64,000 nt of DNA from Leptospira langatensis. Lineage in GTDB: Bacteria > Spirochaetota > Leptospiria > Leptospirales > Leptospiraceae. A model generated the notes under the pieces. The model saw nothing but the letters and a program-made list of their open reading frames with translations. It was not told the DNA's origin and searched no databases. The stretch spans positions 186,001-250,000 of the forward strand of contig NZ_RQER01000004.1 in assembly GCF_004770615.1 (NCBI RefSeq), given 5' to 3'. Of the stretch, positions 31,662-42,623 are shown in pieces (the first letter of the stretch is position 1; each line of letters starts with the position of its first letter). The position numbers were made by a program, and so were the translations under genes.

Positions 31662-32765
31662 ATGGAAGTCAGAAACGCAAAAGAACTAAAGCGCCTCTCC
31701 AAGGAACTGCAAGAAAACTTTTTAAATCGATGGAAACTTCTCAACCTGGACAAGGACCAGGATCAGCTCAAATCCTTCAACGATCGAATTGCAGAGCCTA
31801 GTTTCTGGGATAATCCGGATCAGGCAAAATCGATCAGCCAAAGAAAGACCGAGTTAGAAAGAAAGCTTAATCCTTGGATCTCCATTCGCAGGGATATATT
31901 AGATTTTCCCGATCTAGTAGAACTCACCTTCGAAGAGAAAGGAGAGGATGGAGTAGACGAACTCAGTTCCGATTACCAAAGACTGAAAACCGAATTCGAA
32001 AGACTCGAATTGCTGGGTGCGTTGAACGAACCGGAAGACATGAAACCTGCTTTCTTGAATATACATCCGGGCGCTGGTGGGACCGAAAGCCAGGACTGGG
32101 CGGAGATGCTCTTTCGGATGTATTTGAAATACTTCGATAAGAAAGGATATCAGTACAGCGTCGTTGATTTTCAAGAAGGTGACGGTGCAGGAATCAAGAA
32201 CGCGACCATCCATGTGATCGGCGATTTTGCTTACGGATTCCTAAAATGCGAGAATGGGGTCCATCGGTTAGTCCGTATTTCTCCGTTCGATGCAAATAAG
32301 CGCAGACACACTTCCTTCGTATCCGTACACGTAAGTCCCGAGTTAGACGATGACATTGATATCAAGATAGAAGACAAGGATATCAGAGTGGATGTGTATC
32401 GTTCCTCCGGAGCAGGTGGTCAGCACGTTAACACCACAGACTCCGCGGTCCGTATCACTCATATTCCCAGTGGCATCGTGGTTGCTTGTCAAAACGAAAG
32501 ATCCCAGATCAAGAACAGGGACACTGCCTTTAAAATGCTGAAAGCTAGATTGTACGAACTGGAGCAAGAAAGACTCAAGGACGACTTAGAAAAGAAATCC
32601 GGAGAAAAGAAGGACATTGCCTGGGGAAACCAGATCCGTTCTTACGTATTCCATCCTTATAATATGGTCAAGGATCATCGTACGGATCATGAGACTGGGA
32701 ATGTGCAAGCCGTAATGGACGGGGACATAGAACCATTCATCATGGCTTACTTAAAAACTCTATAA
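31662..32765 (+). CDS. prfB: Peptide chain release factor 2, without programmed frameshift
   Basis: A 367-aa release factor for UGA/UAA stops. The SPF tripeptide anticodon is in [14 protein letters not shown] and the catalytic GGQ at residues 252-254 ([11 protein letters not shown]), with the preceding [21 protein letters not shown] domain. In E. coli and many bacteria an in-frame UGA near codon 26 forces a +1 shift that autoregulates RF2; here the frame is unbroken from the ATG through the aligned region ([11 protein letters not shown]), so that control is absent. A TATAAT lies at 31646-31651, only 10 nt before the ATG. Confidence 0.96.
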   Translation: MEVRNAKELKRLSKELQENFLNRWKLLNLDKDQDQLKSFNDRIAEPSFWDNPDQAKSISQRKTELERKLNPWISIRRDILDFPDLVELTFEEKGEDGVDELSSDYQRLKTEFERLELLGALNEPEDMKPAFLNIHPGAGGTESQDWAEMLFRMYLKYFDKKGYQYSVVDFQEGDGAGIKNATIHVIGDFAYGFLKCENGVHRLVRISPFDANKRRHTSFVSVHVSPELDDDIDIKIEDKDIRVDVYRSSGAGGQHVNTTDSAVRITHIPSGIVVACQNERSQIKNRDTAFKMLKARLYELEQERLKDDLEKKSGEKKDIAWGNQIRSYVFHPYNMVKDHRTDHETGNVQAVMDGDIEPFIMAYLKTL

Positions 32766-32782
32766 TGTTTCTGTAAAACCTC

Positions 32783-32808
32783 AATGGTCGGCTCAGGACC
32801 GTTTTTTT
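32783..32808. terminator. Terminator after prfB
   Basis: AATGGTC-N7-GACCGTT forms a 7-bp stem (one G-T pair) followed by a run of T. It lies 20 nt after the prfB stop and overlaps the 3' end of the convergent TetR gene. Confidence 0.6.
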
Positions 32809-33380
32809 CTGGCCGATCCTTTTCTCTCTTGAACACCTTCTAAGAAAATGTTTACTATCGCTTCGAAGGCTGTCGTATTCGAATAAGGGCTTTGGAATAA
32901 ATAGGTCGGATTCAATACCCCGTCCACTGCGGCGATCAGGATATCGATGGTCAACTCAGGAGTGATATCCTTACGGATCTGACCGGCCTTCTGTCCTTCT
33001 CGCAGTAGATCGGAAAGACTGAGTATCCTTTGTTTTCTAAATTCCTTCATGGTATCGAAAAGATCGGGACGAGCGGTCTCCAAATCCTTTGCAAATGTCT
33101 TAGACATCTTAGAGCCCAAGTCGGAGATAAAAAACAGGATTTCCTTGAGTCTGTCTATCGGGTCCCTATTTCGATCCGCCAATACTGCGTTGAATTTTGC
33201 CTGTACCTTAGATCTCATCAGTTCGAACACGGAATCGATCAGCTTCTCTTTAGTATCATAATATTTATATAATGTTCTTTTGCTGATCCCTATATGTTTA
33301 GCGATCTGATCCGTATTTGTCTTAGCAAATCCGGAAGACAGAAAAAGAAGAAAGGTTCTTTCTAGTATCCTATCAATCAT
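32793..33380 (-). CDS. TetR family regulator, last gene of the ABC-export operon
   Basis: A 195-aa regulator. The DNA-binding domain is [48 protein letters not shown], and the C-terminal part is a TetR-type ligand domain with the TetR_C-like ending [16 protein letters not shown]. The start overlaps the ATPase stop by 4 nt (ATGA). It is therefore made from the same message as the exporter it probably controls, through the 35-bp inverted repeat upstream of the adaptor gene. The effector is probably an exporter substrate (inference). Confidence 0.92.
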   Translation of the reverse strand: MIDRILERTFLLFLSSGFAKTNTDQIAKHIGISKRTLYKYYDTKEKLIDSVFELMRSKVQAKFNAVLADRNRDPIDRLKEILFFISDLGSKMSKTFAKDLETARPDLFDTMKEFRKQRILSLSDLLREGQKAGQIRKDITPELTIDILIAAVDGVLNPTYLFQSPYSNTTAFEAIVNIFLEGVQERKGSARKKRS

Positions 33381-34051
33381 TTTTCTCTTCCGTTGGAGAT
33401 CTTGCCATCCACCAGTCTTATCTGTCTCTTGGCAGACTTGGCGAAGTCGGGATCGTGGGTCACCATGATCACCGTAGTTCCATCCGAATGATTGATATCC
33501 TTAAAGATATCCATTACGACCTTTGCATTTTTCGAATCCAGCGCTCCTGTCGGTTCATCCGCAAAAAGATATCTAGGCCTCATCACTAAGGCTCGAGCGA
33601 TAGAAACCCTTTGCATCTGTCCTCCGGAAAGTTGAGAAGGGAGATAGTTCAACTTATCTCCCAGATCGAATCTCTTCAGTAATCGGATGGCCTCTTCTCT
33701 TTTTTCCGGAAGCTTTCCCGCTTTGAGTGCAGGCATTAATACATTCTCTAAAGCGGTAAACTCAGGAAGAAGGTAATGGAATTGGAAAACGAAACCCATA
33801 TGACGATTCCTGAATGCATGCAATTCCTTCTGATCAAGAGAATGTATATCTTTTCCATCTATGCTAACTCTACCGCCACTAGGATCGTCGAGACTGCTGA
33901 TCAAATACAGGAGGGTACTCTTTCCCGAACCGGACTTTCCGGTTAGGGAAACGAATTCTCCCGCACGTATCTCCAGGCTGATCCCCTTAATGACCTCGGT
34001 AGGAGGCTTGCCGAAACTCTTTCGTATTTCTTCGATCAATATACTCATCAT
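33377..34051 (-). CDS. ABC transporter ATP-binding protein (LolD/MacB type)
   Basis: A 224-aa ATPase. Walker A is GKSGSGKST, the signature LSGGQMQR and Walker [13 protein letters not shown], followed by the switch histidine in VTHDP. The [16 protein letters not shown] segment is typical of the LolD/MacB/FtsE group, which drives FtsX-type permeases by mechanotransmission instead of moving substrate through a channel. Four-base overlaps with both neighbours place it in a strict operon adaptor-permease-ATPase-TetR. Confidence 0.95.
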   Translation of the reverse strand: MMSILIEEIRKSFGKPPTEVIKGISLEIRAGEFVSLTGKSGSGKSTLLYLISSLDDPSGGRVSIDGKDIHSLDQKELHAFRNRHMGFVFQFHYLLPEFTALENVLMPALKAGKLPEKREEAIRLLKRFDLGDKLNYLPSQLSGGQMQRVSIARALVMRPRYLFADEPTGALDSKNAKVVMDIFKDINHSDGTTVIMVTHDPDFAKSAKRQIRLVDGKISNGREK

Positions 34052-35295
34052 TCCCCCCTGATGATCTCGATCGGGGATAATTTACTCGCGGATCTGGCGG
34101 GAAAAATGCTAGCGATCAGGGTAGCGATGAACGCCAATAAAAATGCCTGAAAATAAATGGGGAACTCGAAGGAGACCATCATCATTCCCGACTTGGTTTG
34201 CATGAGTGGGTTTGAAAAAGATACATGCTCTAACCTTCTGCAAATCAGATAGCCCAAGAGCATTCCGCAAATTCCTCCTGTAACCCCCAGCAGCAACCCT
34301 TGTATTAAAAAGATCGTAAGGATATCGGAAGACTCGAAACCCATAGATCGGAGAATAGCGATCTCCCTTCTCTTCTGCCCTATAACGATGTTTAGAATAT
34401 TATAAATCCCGAATCCTGCGACTAGTAGGATTGTTCCTACGAGAGCGTATCGGATCGCGTCTTGCATCTTAAAGAGAGAAATAAATGTGGCGTTTACATC
34501 TTCCCAACTCTGCACTTTCACGTCTCCTTCTCTCTCCCATTCCCTTGCTTTAGGAGTGGCTCTGGAAACATCCTTCAATCGGACTGCGATATCGCTGATC
34601 CGATTCGGGGTCTGGTTTAGATTTTGGACGTCCGCGAGATTCGCATAGGCAGAAGTGTCGTCTATCGCCTTGTTTCCCATTTGAAATGCGGCGACAATCT
34701 TGAAAGGGATCGGTTCCGACTTGCCTGTGCTTATGTATACGGTATCAGAGATCCTCGCTCCCAAAAGAAGTCGTAAGCCTTCTCCGATCACGAGTTTGTT
34801 TCCGCTTTCCATGATATCCAAGAAATCACCTTGGATGATATTCTCTTTGATCCGAGCCACCTTAGATTGAGCTTCCGGCTTGACGCCGATGATCCTACCC
34901 GCCTCCGAGATCTTTCCCTTTCGATAGATTACCTTGGTCTGCAATTGGGAAGAACTCGCCTCCACTTCGGGATCCGAACTGACTTTCTTTTGCCAACCTG
35001 CCTGGTTCTCTATCTCTTCGCTATCCCTTCTCCCGGAAGGAGGAACAGACCAGAAAGGGATTTCCTTAGAGCGGAACAAAACATTATCCAGATCCTTCTC
35101 TCCGATGATCTTCACCTGAGAAGAGATCCGGATATGAGCATCGTTGTTCACAAGCTGATCGATCAGATACTCTCGTAAACCTAATAGGATCCCTGAGATC
35201 ACTATATAAGCGGTAGCTCCCAAAACGATCCCGAGCAATGTCAGAAAGGTTTGGCTTTTACGAGCGGACATTTGCCGAAGAGCGATGAAGAGCAT
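34048..35295 (-). CDS. FtsX/MacB-type ABC transporter permease
   Basis: A 415-aa inner-membrane protein. One helix is near the N-terminus ([24 protein letters not shown]), then a large periplasmic MacB-PCD-like domain (residues about 45-270), and three C-terminal helices with an FtsX signature ([33 protein letters not shown]). This is the MacB/LolC topology. The start overlaps the adaptor stop by 1 nt and its stop overlaps the ATPase start by 4 nt. Confidence 0.92.
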   Translation of the reverse strand: MLFIALRQMSARKSQTFLTLLGIVLGATAYIVISGILLGLREYLIDQLVNNDAHIRISSQVKIIGEKDLDNVLFRSKEIPFWSVPPSGRRDSEEIENQAGWQKKVSSDPEVEASSSQLQTKVIYRKGKISEAGRIIGVKPEAQSKVARIKENIIQGDFLDIMESGNKLVIGEGLRLLLGARISDTVYISTGKSEPIPFKIVAAFQMGNKAIDDTSAYANLADVQNLNQTPNRISDIAVRLKDVSRATPKAREWEREGDVKVQSWEDVNATFISLFKMQDAIRYALVGTILLVAGFGIYNILNIVIGQKRREIAILRSMGFESSDILTIFLIQGLLLGVTGGICGMLLGYLICRRLEHVSFSNPLMQTKSGMMMVSFEFPIYFQAFLLAFIATLIASIFPARSASKLSPIEIIRGE

Positions 35296-36113
35296 TAGTT
35301 ATCCCCCAGCAATAGAACCTTGTCCCCTAGTTTTACTTCTCCTGAGATAAGTTCCGCGTATTCCGAGTTTACGAGCCCAGTTCGGATCTCTTTGGTATTT
35401 ACTTTACCATTTTCTAATATATTGATCTTTCCTGAGCTGATCCCTTTGATCGGCACAAGGATCACATTCTCTTTTGCAGAGGTCTGGATCGCAACATCCG
35501 CAGTCATACCAGGAAGGATCTGCGGGGGAATATTTTCCGGCGTGATATGTACTTGAAATTGTCCGTCTGCAGGATAAACGGATCTTACCTCTCCGTTAAA
35601 GTTTTGCTCCCCTAAAGCCTCGAAACGGATCCTCACTTTTTGTCCTTTCTGGATCTTGACCGCCCCCTTCTCTTCCAAAGAAACGATCAGATATCTTTTT
35701 CTAAGATCCATAACGGTTACAACCGGAGTTTGCGGGACCACAGTTTCTTTCGTTTCGTACGCAACCTTGGTGACCACTCCATCCAAAGGAGAGCGCATGG
35801 TCCCGAAGCTATCGAACTCTACGAGAGGAGTTCCTTCTTTTACTTGATCCCCTTCTTCCACAAAGATCTTACGAATGGAAGAAGGAACTGCCACTCTCAG
35901 ATGATACACATCGGAAGAAGTCACCGTTGCAAGACCATAAACGGATTCGATAATGGAACCTTGTATGATCTCGGAGACATCCTTGTGGGAATTCCTAGTT
36001 CTCCAAAACAAAACAATTAAGATGAGAAGAATAGGAACTAAGGCAAAAACTAAGAACCTTGGTTTGGCTCGGACCAATTCGTTCCATTTCGTAAGCTTCT
36101 CCGGAAAATCCAT
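35295..36113 (-). CDS. Membrane-fusion (HlyD/MacA-type) adaptor protein
   Basis: A 272-aa periplasmic adaptor with one N-terminal anchor (FLVFALVPILLILIVLFW). The lipoyl/biotinyl-like part (VSSDVYHLRVAVPSSIRKIFVEEGDQVKEGTPLVEFD...MRSPLDGVVTKVAY) is present, but the usual long helical hairpin between the lipoyl halves is missing, so it is a short adaptor. A beta-barrel domain (VRIRFEALGEQNFNGEVRSVYP) and a membrane-proximal part follow. ATG 36113 after AAGGA is preferred to a TTG at 36155 without a ribosome site. First gene of the TetR-controlled operon. Confidence 0.9.
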   Translation of the reverse strand: MDFPEKLTKWNELVRAKPRFLVFALVPILLILIVLFWRTRNSHKDVSEIIQGSIIESVYGLATVTSSDVYHLRVAVPSSIRKIFVEEGDQVKEGTPLVEFDSFGTMRSPLDGVVTKVAYETKETVVPQTPVVTVMDLRKRYLIVSLEEKGAVKIQKGQKVRIRFEALGEQNFNGEVRSVYPADGQFQVHITPENIPPQILPGMTADVAIQTSAKENVILVPIKGISSGKINILENGKVNTKEIRTGLVNSEYAELISGEVKLGDKVLLLGDN

Positions 36114-36375
36114 ACGCACCGTCCTTCTTCCATTCAGACGAAGCCGGTAATACAAAGTAAACTATTTTATTGTATTTTAGTTTACTTTCGAAAATGACAG
36201 ATTGGCATAAATTTAGAAGTGGGAACTCTTTTAGATCGACTTGGACCTTCTCCCAAGCTTTCGGATCAGAACGAAGTCTAATTCAACTTATACGGAAAAA
36301 GACTGTAACGCAGACCTTTAAGTTCATACTCGACATTTATCAACTAACAGATCGAATCTGGAAAAAGAGGACTCT
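36114..36375. other. Divergent promoter region with operator
   Basis: About 260 bp between the adaptor (leftward) and DoxX-like gene (rightward). It contains the 35-bp inverted repeat at 36154-36188 and one copy of the GTGGGAACTCTT motif at 36219-36230. A 69-codon frame starting at 36170 is rejected as a gene because it overlaps the operator and shows no protein-like features. Confidence 0.6.
36154..36188. promoter_or_regulatory. Candidate TetR operator: AAAGTAAACT-N15-AGTTTACTTT
   Basis: The two 10-bp arms are perfect reverse complements with a 15-nt A+T-rich spacer. On the minus strand the spacer contains TACAAT, a good -10 element (36169-36174), about 56 nt before the adaptor ATG. A repressor bound here would cover the promoter. 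The TetR protein encoded at the end of the operon is the natural candidate. Confidence 0.65.
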
Positions 36376-36747
36376 ATGAGCAAAAAAACAAATCAGATAC
36401 TGTATTGGGTGATCACCGCTCCGATCATTCTTGGAAATTTATTCGGCGCTTATGCGTATACTAGCCAGAACCCTCAGGTCTTGGAAGGACTTGCACATCT
36501 AGGTTACCCAGGCTATATCACTTATATCTTAGGGCCAGCAAAAGGCTTAAGTGCACTTGCACTTCTTTATCCTAAATTCCCAAGACTAAAAGAATGGGCG
36601 TATGCTGGGATCACATTTAACGTGTTAGGTGCAGGGTTTTCGCATCTATTGGCAAAAGATCCGAACTATCCAACTCCGTTTATTATGTTGATCCTTACTA
36701 CGGCTTCTTATGTTCTTTGGAGAAGACTAGAAGCAGCGAAAGCTTAA
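36376..36747 (+). CDS. DoxX-like membrane protein
   Basis: A 123-aa inner-membrane protein with four hydrophobic segments (ILYWVITAPIILGNLFGAYAY, YITYILGPAKGLSALALLY, WAYAGITFNVLGAGFSHLL, PFIMLILTTASYVLWRRL). The pattern including HLGYPGYITYILGPAKGLSALALL is that of the DoxX-like family. The biochemical role of these proteins is unclear; some act in thiol/oxidative stress. An AGAGGA site precedes the ATG. The next small gene begins 11 nt downstream. Confidence 0.8.
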   Translation: MSKKTNQILYWVITAPIILGNLFGAYAYTSQNPQVLEGLAHLGYPGYITYILGPAKGLSALALLYPKFPRLKEWAYAGITFNVLGAGFSHLLAKDPNYPTPFIMLILTTASYVLWRRLEAAKA

Positions 36748-36758
36748 TTATTAGGTCA

Positions 36759-37121
36759 ATGCCTAAGAAAGTCGATCATTTAGCCAGAGTCCGAAAGATC
36801 TGTCTTGCTCTTCCCGAAGTCACCGAGGTGGATGCTTGGGACGCTCCTACATTTCGGATCAGATCCAAAATGTTTGCGATGTATCGGGTCAACCATCATG
36901 GAGACGGTAGGTTGGGACTTTGGTTAAAATCGACTTTCGATCAGCAAGAAGCTCTATTGGAATTTGATCCGATCCGATTCTTCAAGCCTGCATACGTAGG
37001 ACCAAGGGGTTGGATCGGACTCCACCTCGACAAGAACTCCGACGAAGAGATTCGCTTTCACGTAATCGAAGCTTACAAATTGGTCGCTCCTAAAAAATTA
37101 TTAGAAAAATTTAATATATAG
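36759..37121 (+). CDS. MmcQ/YjbR family protein
   Basis: A 120-aa protein. VRKICLALPEVTEVDAWDAPTFRIRSKMFAMY and the C-terminal VGPRGWIGLHLDKNSDEEIRFHVIEAYKLVAPKKL match the MmcQ/YjbR fold (double-wing DNA-binding-like, function unproven). ATG 36759 is preferred to an upstream TTG at 36717 inside the DoxX gene. Its 3' end overlaps the convergent cyclase gene by 11 bp. Confidence 0.85.
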   Translation: MPKKVDHLARVRKICLALPEVTEVDAWDAPTFRIRSKMFAMYRVNHHGDGRLGLWLKSTFDQQEALLEFDPIRFFKPAYVGPRGWIGLHLDKNSDEEIRFHVIEAYKLVAPKKLLEKFNI

Positions 37122-38472
37122 AAACTGGCTCCCGTCTCCCGAACCTCTTTCCATATTCTTCCCAGAACTTTGCATTCGGATTGCGAGGATTCCGTTTATC
37201 CCTATATTCCTTTTTTAATCCGAGCAAGAAGAACATAGCGGTCTTTTCCTTGTTCTTGACAGGAAGTTTCCCTCTGGACTTGAACTGAAAGAAATCTTTC
37301 GTCAGATCCACAACGGATTGCGTTACGTTTACTTTTCCTGGCTCACTATTGGATTCCATTCGACTTGCTAGGTTGACCGTATCCCCCCATACGTCGTAAG
37401 AGAATTTTCTGGCACCGATCACTCCCGCCACCAAGGGTCCCGAGTGAACTCCAATCCTTGCCTTCCAATTCGGTCCCTTCTTCTTTAATTCGGATAGTTC
37501 GTCCAAACGTTCGAGCATTTCGAGAGCTGCCAATAAACTATCGATCGCATGAGAGGATCGATAAGAAGGAACCCCTGCCACGCACATATATGCGTCCCCG
37601 ATCGTTTTCAATTTCTCTAAATGATGGGTTTCGCTGACAGAATCGAAATGACGAAAACAGAAATCCAGTTCTTTGACCAGGTCGTTGGGAGTCAGCTTCT
37701 CCGCAATGGAAGTAAATCCATAAAAATCGGTGAATAGTACTGTGGCCTGAGAAATAAACTTAGGTTCAGCGCTACCGTTCTTCTTTAACTCCTCCGCGGT
37801 TTCCCTAGGAAGAATATTCAATAAGAGTAATTCTGTTTTTTCTTTTTCTTCCTTGAGAGATTGATCGGCACTCCATGCAGCTTGGGCAAGCTCCTTGCCT
37901 ATAAAGGAAAACCAGGCTACCACCAACACCAAGCTCGTGAAATAGAAATAAACCTGGTACTTCGGGTCCAAATGAAAGATAGGTTCGTAAAAGTAAGGAA
38001 TGATATGAACAGATACGAATAATAAGGCCAAGGCTCCTTCCATCACATAGATGAACTTTTTTTCTTCGGGAGGGAAAATATAAAAGGGAAGAGTAAAACT
38101 CGCGAGTATATATAGATCCAAACCCGCACTCTGAGGAAGAATACGGGAGATCATAAAAAGCTGCACTGTACCAACGACGGAAAGTAGGATCCTTGCAGTC
38201 TTATGGAACCCATTCATATTAAAGAAGAGAACCAAGATATAACCGAGAGCGTTCAGAGACCAAAAAGAATAGAACCAGATCGGGAACATTAGTCCCAAGA
38301 ACGTAAAGAGAATATAATATAGTATAGAGAAGACAGCGCTGATCAAGACGACCGCATTCGTAGCTACAACGTATTTGGCTCCGGGTCCTGTCCCAGCACC
38401 AAGATTCAAGAGCCGTTTCCAGATCCTTTCCGGGACACGGCAATAATAGAACCAGGTTCGTAAAACGCGCAT
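37111..38472 (-). CDS. Membrane adenylate/guanylate cyclase (class III)
   Basis: A protein of about 453 aa. Six hydrophobic helices lie in the first 220 residues with no large periplasmic domain, then a short coiled coil and a class III cyclase domain: ATVLFTDFYGFTSIAEKL (metal-binding Asp), KTIGDAYMCVAGVP (second Asp), and KFSYDVWGDTVNLASRME (the D/N-R transition-state region). It probably makes cAMP; the purine-selecting residues are not read with certainty. ATG 38472 is used; a TTG at 38481 is possible. Confidence 0.92.
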   Translation of the reverse strand: MRVLRTWFYYCRVPERIWKRLLNLGAGTGPGAKYVVATNAVVLISAVFSILYYILFTFLGLMFPIWFYSFWSLNALGYILVLFFNMNGFHKTARILLSVVGTVQLFMISRILPQSAGLDLYILASFTLPFYIFPPEEKKFIYVMEGALALLFVSVHIIPYFYEPIFHLDPKYQVYFYFTSLVLVVAWFSFIGKELAQAAWSADQSLKEEKEKTELLLLNILPRETAEELKKNGSAEPKFISQATVLFTDFYGFTSIAEKLTPNDLVKELDFCFRHFDSVSETHHLEKLKTIGDAYMCVAGVPSYRSSHAIDSLLAALEMLERLDELSELKKKGPNWKARIGVHSGPLVAGVIGARKFSYDVWGDTVNLASRMESNSEPGKVNVTQSVVDLTKDFFQFKSRGKLPVKNKEKTAMFFLLGLKKEYRDKRNPRNPNAKFWEEYGKRFGRREPVSIY

Positions 38473-38610
38473 AGGCGACAATCAGCTCTGACTTTTCGGA
38501 AATTGAAAATCCCTATTTATCCGAACAAACAAAATTCGAATGGAACTTTTAGAACTTTCTCCTTGGAACCCAAGATCCTGGATGCCCGCAGAAACTCCTT
38601 CTTCGGGAAT

Positions 38611-39162
38611 TCAATCCAAAGAGAAAAGATATTTGGAAGTCTTTTCTACCTTAGGTTCGTAGATCTCCATGGAAGACTTTCCCTCCATACTGCAACCTCT
38701 GTCCATACAAGCCTTTGTCAGCGCAGGATAGACCTTAAAGATCCCCAAAAAGATAGAAACAAAACTCTTGAGAGGAAAATCCGCAGTAATGTATTTCTTT
38801 CTCTCGATAGTTCTATATTTTAAAGGCAAGGAAAATCCGGAAGGGATCTCAGTGAGAGGCTCCGAGAAGAGAGCACCTACTTCGCATCTGAGTTTTTCCT
38901 CGGGGACAGTATTCGGATTATCCTTATAGATCCCGAAAAGTTTATAATTCTTGATCCCCTTTGCCGGGAATTCCTTTTGAATAACATCGAAGGTCTCACT
39001 TACATTTCTATAATTCCCTACTCGATCATGAGATAGAACATAGAAAGGCCCTAAGGTTTCTTCCTTCACTTGAACCGGATCGAACGCACCCAAATGATAA
39101 AAATAGCCGAGCCCAGAAAGGAGAAGAAGGGCAATCACACCGAGGAATATCTTTAACTTCAT
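38611..39162 (-). CDS. Membrane-anchored GyrI-like small-molecule-binding protein
   Basis: A 183-aa protein with one N-terminal membrane anchor ([20 protein letters not shown]). The rest resembles the GyrI/AraC effector-binding fold: [19 protein letters not shown], then [26 protein letters not shown], as in SHS2-type domains that bind amphipathic ligands. No DNA-binding domain is attached. The role is unknown; a periplasmic or surface sensor is possible. Confidence 0.65.
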   Translation of the reverse strand: MKLKIFLGVIALLLLSGLGYFYHLGAFDPVQVKEETLGPFYVLSHDRVGNYRNVSETFDVIQKEFPAKGIKNYKLFGIYKDNPNTVPEEKLRCEVGALFSEPLTEIPSGFSLPLKYRTIERKKYITADFPLKSFVSIFLGIFKVYPALTKACMDRGCSMEGKSSMEIYEPKVEKTSKYLFSLD

Positions 39163-39267
39163 AGTAAACTCCGGAATGGAATTCTAAGCGAAGTCTGATA
39201 TCGATTGCAAGAAAGATTTTGACTGAGTTCCGAAGGTTTTCAGTAGTAAAAGAAAGGGAAGGGAGTT

Positions 39268-40602
<1,335 letters not shown>

Positions 40603-40721
40603 GGGAGCAGGGTAAGTAAAACCCCTTCGGATTTCAATTCCTAAAAAGATTCCGACGGTTTTCCCCTTATCTTTTCCGAAATTCCGCCGATCCTAAAAGA
40701 AGCGTCGGAGGATTTTGTCGC

Positions 40722-41918
40722 ATGATCACAGCAAGAAAAACGTTTTTACCATTCGCACTCCCCTTAATTTCCGAAAAGGCGATAGAAGAAGTGGCGGCGG
40801 TACTGCGTTCAGGTTGGATCACGGCAGGACCAAAGGTAAAAGAATTCGAAGAAGAGTTCGCAAGATATTGCGGAGCGGATTTCGCTCTTGCCATGAACTC
40901 TGCGACTGCCGGTCTGCATTTGGCATTAGAATCCATAGGGCTCTGCTCGGAAGACGCAGTCCTTGTTCCTGCAGTAACATTTACGGCTACCGCAGAGACA
41001 GTTTGCTATTTTGGTGCTGAACCCATTCTCACCGATGTGGATCCGATCTACAACCTGATGACCCCGGAGACCCTGAAGGCTACGATCGAAAGAGAGTGTG
41101 TCTTCTCCAAGGGGAACCTGATCCATAAGAAAACCGGAAAAACAGTAAGAGCATTGATGCCAGTGCACCTGGCAGGAGCGGTCTGTGATATGGACGAGCT
41201 CAATTCTCTCGCAAGGGAATATCATCTTTACGTAATAGAAGATTCCGCTCATGCATTCCCCGCAACACATAAGGGAAGAAAGATAGGAACTCACGGAGAC
41301 TTTACGGTTTTCAGTTTCTACGCGACTAAAGGCATTACTACCGGAGAAGGCGGGATGGTCACCACCCGACATGCACACTTCGCGGAAAGAATGAAATTGA
41401 TGAGACTGCACGGGATCAACCGAGAGACTTACGGACGTCCCGGCTGGTATTACGAAGTGGTTTCTCCCGGCTTCAAATACAATATGAACGATATCGCAGC
41501 TGCCATCGGGATCGTGCAATTATCTGAAGCGGATGAGCTCTGGAGAAGAAGGACCCAGATCGCAGAGATCTATCGTTCCGAATTCACACAATTACCATTT
41601 TTACATTTGCCCTTACCCGCAACCGACGGAGATCATTCTTGGCATTTATTCAGAGTTGAAGTAGACACCGTACCAGAAAAGATCAATAGGGATATCCTGA
41701 GCGCAGAATTACATAAAAGGAATATAGGCTCTAGCCTACATTTCATTCCTCTGTACGAGCATCCGTTCTACCAAAGATTCGGATTCGATCGGAAGAATTA
41801 TCCGAACGCGGATGCAATGTATAAAAAGACCCTTTCTCTTCCCTTATTTGCAGGAATGACGGATTCGGATATTGAGGATGTTGTGTCTGCAGTAAAAGAG
41901 ATCTTTACGGATCTGTAA
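40722..41918 (+). CDS. DegT/DnrJ/EryC1/StrS-family sugar aminotransferase
   Basis: A 398-aa PLP enzyme that typically converts a keto-sugar nucleotide to an amino sugar. Motifs: LRSGWITAGPKVKEFEEEFA, MNSATAGLHLALESIGL, VIEDSAHAFPATHKGRKIGTHGDFTVFSFYATKGITTGEGGM with the PLP lysine in ATKGIT, and the tail GFKYNMNDIAAAIGIVQL. Similar enzymes act in lipopolysaccharide or flagellar glycan synthesis. It follows GGAGGA at 9 nt. No other sugar genes are adjacent; the fusion protein near 24 kb is the only related function in the window. Confidence 0.93.
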   Translation: MITARKTFLPFALPLISEKAIEEVAAVLRSGWITAGPKVKEFEEEFARYCGADFALAMNSATAGLHLALESIGLCSEDAVLVPAVTFTATAETVCYFGAEPILTDVDPIYNLMTPETLKATIERECVFSKGNLIHKKTGKTVRALMPVHLAGAVCDMDELNSLAREYHLYVIEDSAHAFPATHKGRKIGTHGDFTVFSFYATKGITTGEGGMVTTRHAHFAERMKLMRLHGINRETYGRPGWYYEVVSPGFKYNMNDIAAAIGIVQLSEADELWRRRTQIAEIYRSEFTQLPFLHLPLPATDGDHSWHLFRVEVDTVPEKINRDILSAELHKRNIGSSLHFIPLYEHPFYQRFGFDRKNYPNADAMYKKTLSLPLFAGMTDSDIEDVVSAVKEIFTDL

Positions 41919-41928
41919 GAGCAGATCT

Positions 41929-42528
41929 CTACTTAAAGAAAATATAAAATAGAAAGATCTTAACGAATAAGACGAGAAATCCGTCTTCCAGATCGGAGGC
42001 TTCTTCTGCCTTTTCGAAAGAAGAAAGAGCGATGGTCCATTCTTCCACTTCTTCCGCGATCTCGGAGTCGTCGAATTTGGAAAGATCGATCTTTTTATAT
42101 CCGGCCTTCGGGATCTCCACGCCGCAGGCAGTGCAGAGATCCGAGATAATATCCAAGGATTCTTCCTTGATCAATGAGGAAAATTCTCCCATCTCTCTGG
42201 TTTCCATAAGAACAGTTTGGCCCAGTTCCAAAACGTCCTCCATGACTGCCTCGGATCCTTCTTCGTCTGCAAGATCTCTCCATGCACGCAATGAATCTAA
42301 GATAAGATCTGCAAGTTCCAAGACTTTCTCGGAAGCCTCTTTCTTCTTCTCCTCCGAAAGATCTTCAGGTAAACCCTGGAGCCAGGCTTTTTGAACTGCC
42401 TGTATGGCTCCTTCCCCGCTACTCAAGAATCGCAATAAAAGATACACCAGGGCCCAGGAGTTTTCTTTATGATCCAAAGATTGGTAGAAGGACTGAATGG
42501 ATTTGAATTCTTTTAACGCGAAGGACAT
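41929..42528 (-). CDS. Acidic protein of unknown function
   Basis: A 199-aa protein, acidic and mostly helical by look (EEKKKEASEKVLELADLILDSLRAW, EEGSEAVMEDVLELGQTVLME). Two cysteines in DLCTACGVEIP stand close together. The C-terminus is a short hydrophobic tail (FLVLFVKIFLFYIFFK) that could be a membrane anchor. I do not recognise the family. Convergent with the aminotransferase gene, 10 bp apart. Confidence 0.7.
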   Translation of the reverse strand: MSFALKEFKSIQSFYQSLDHKENSWALVYLLLRFLSSGEGAIQAVQKAWLQGLPEDLSEEKKKEASEKVLELADLILDSLRAWRDLADEEGSEAVMEDVLELGQTVLMETREMGEFSSLIKEESLDIISDLCTACGVEIPKAGYKKIDLSKFDDSEIAEEVEEWTIALSSFEKAEEASDLEDGFLVLFVKIFLFYIFFK

Positions 42529-42623
42529 GTCTTACAAAAATTTCCGCGTAAAACGACAAGACAAGCAGAATGCGGCCAATAATTCATTTTGCAATTTCCT
42601 TCCGAATCTGAGAGACTTTACTT

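Noticed and set aside
36170..36379. 69-codon frame upstream of the DoxX-like gene
   Set aside because: It overlaps the operator dyad and reads like chance sequence; the region is better explained as control DNA.
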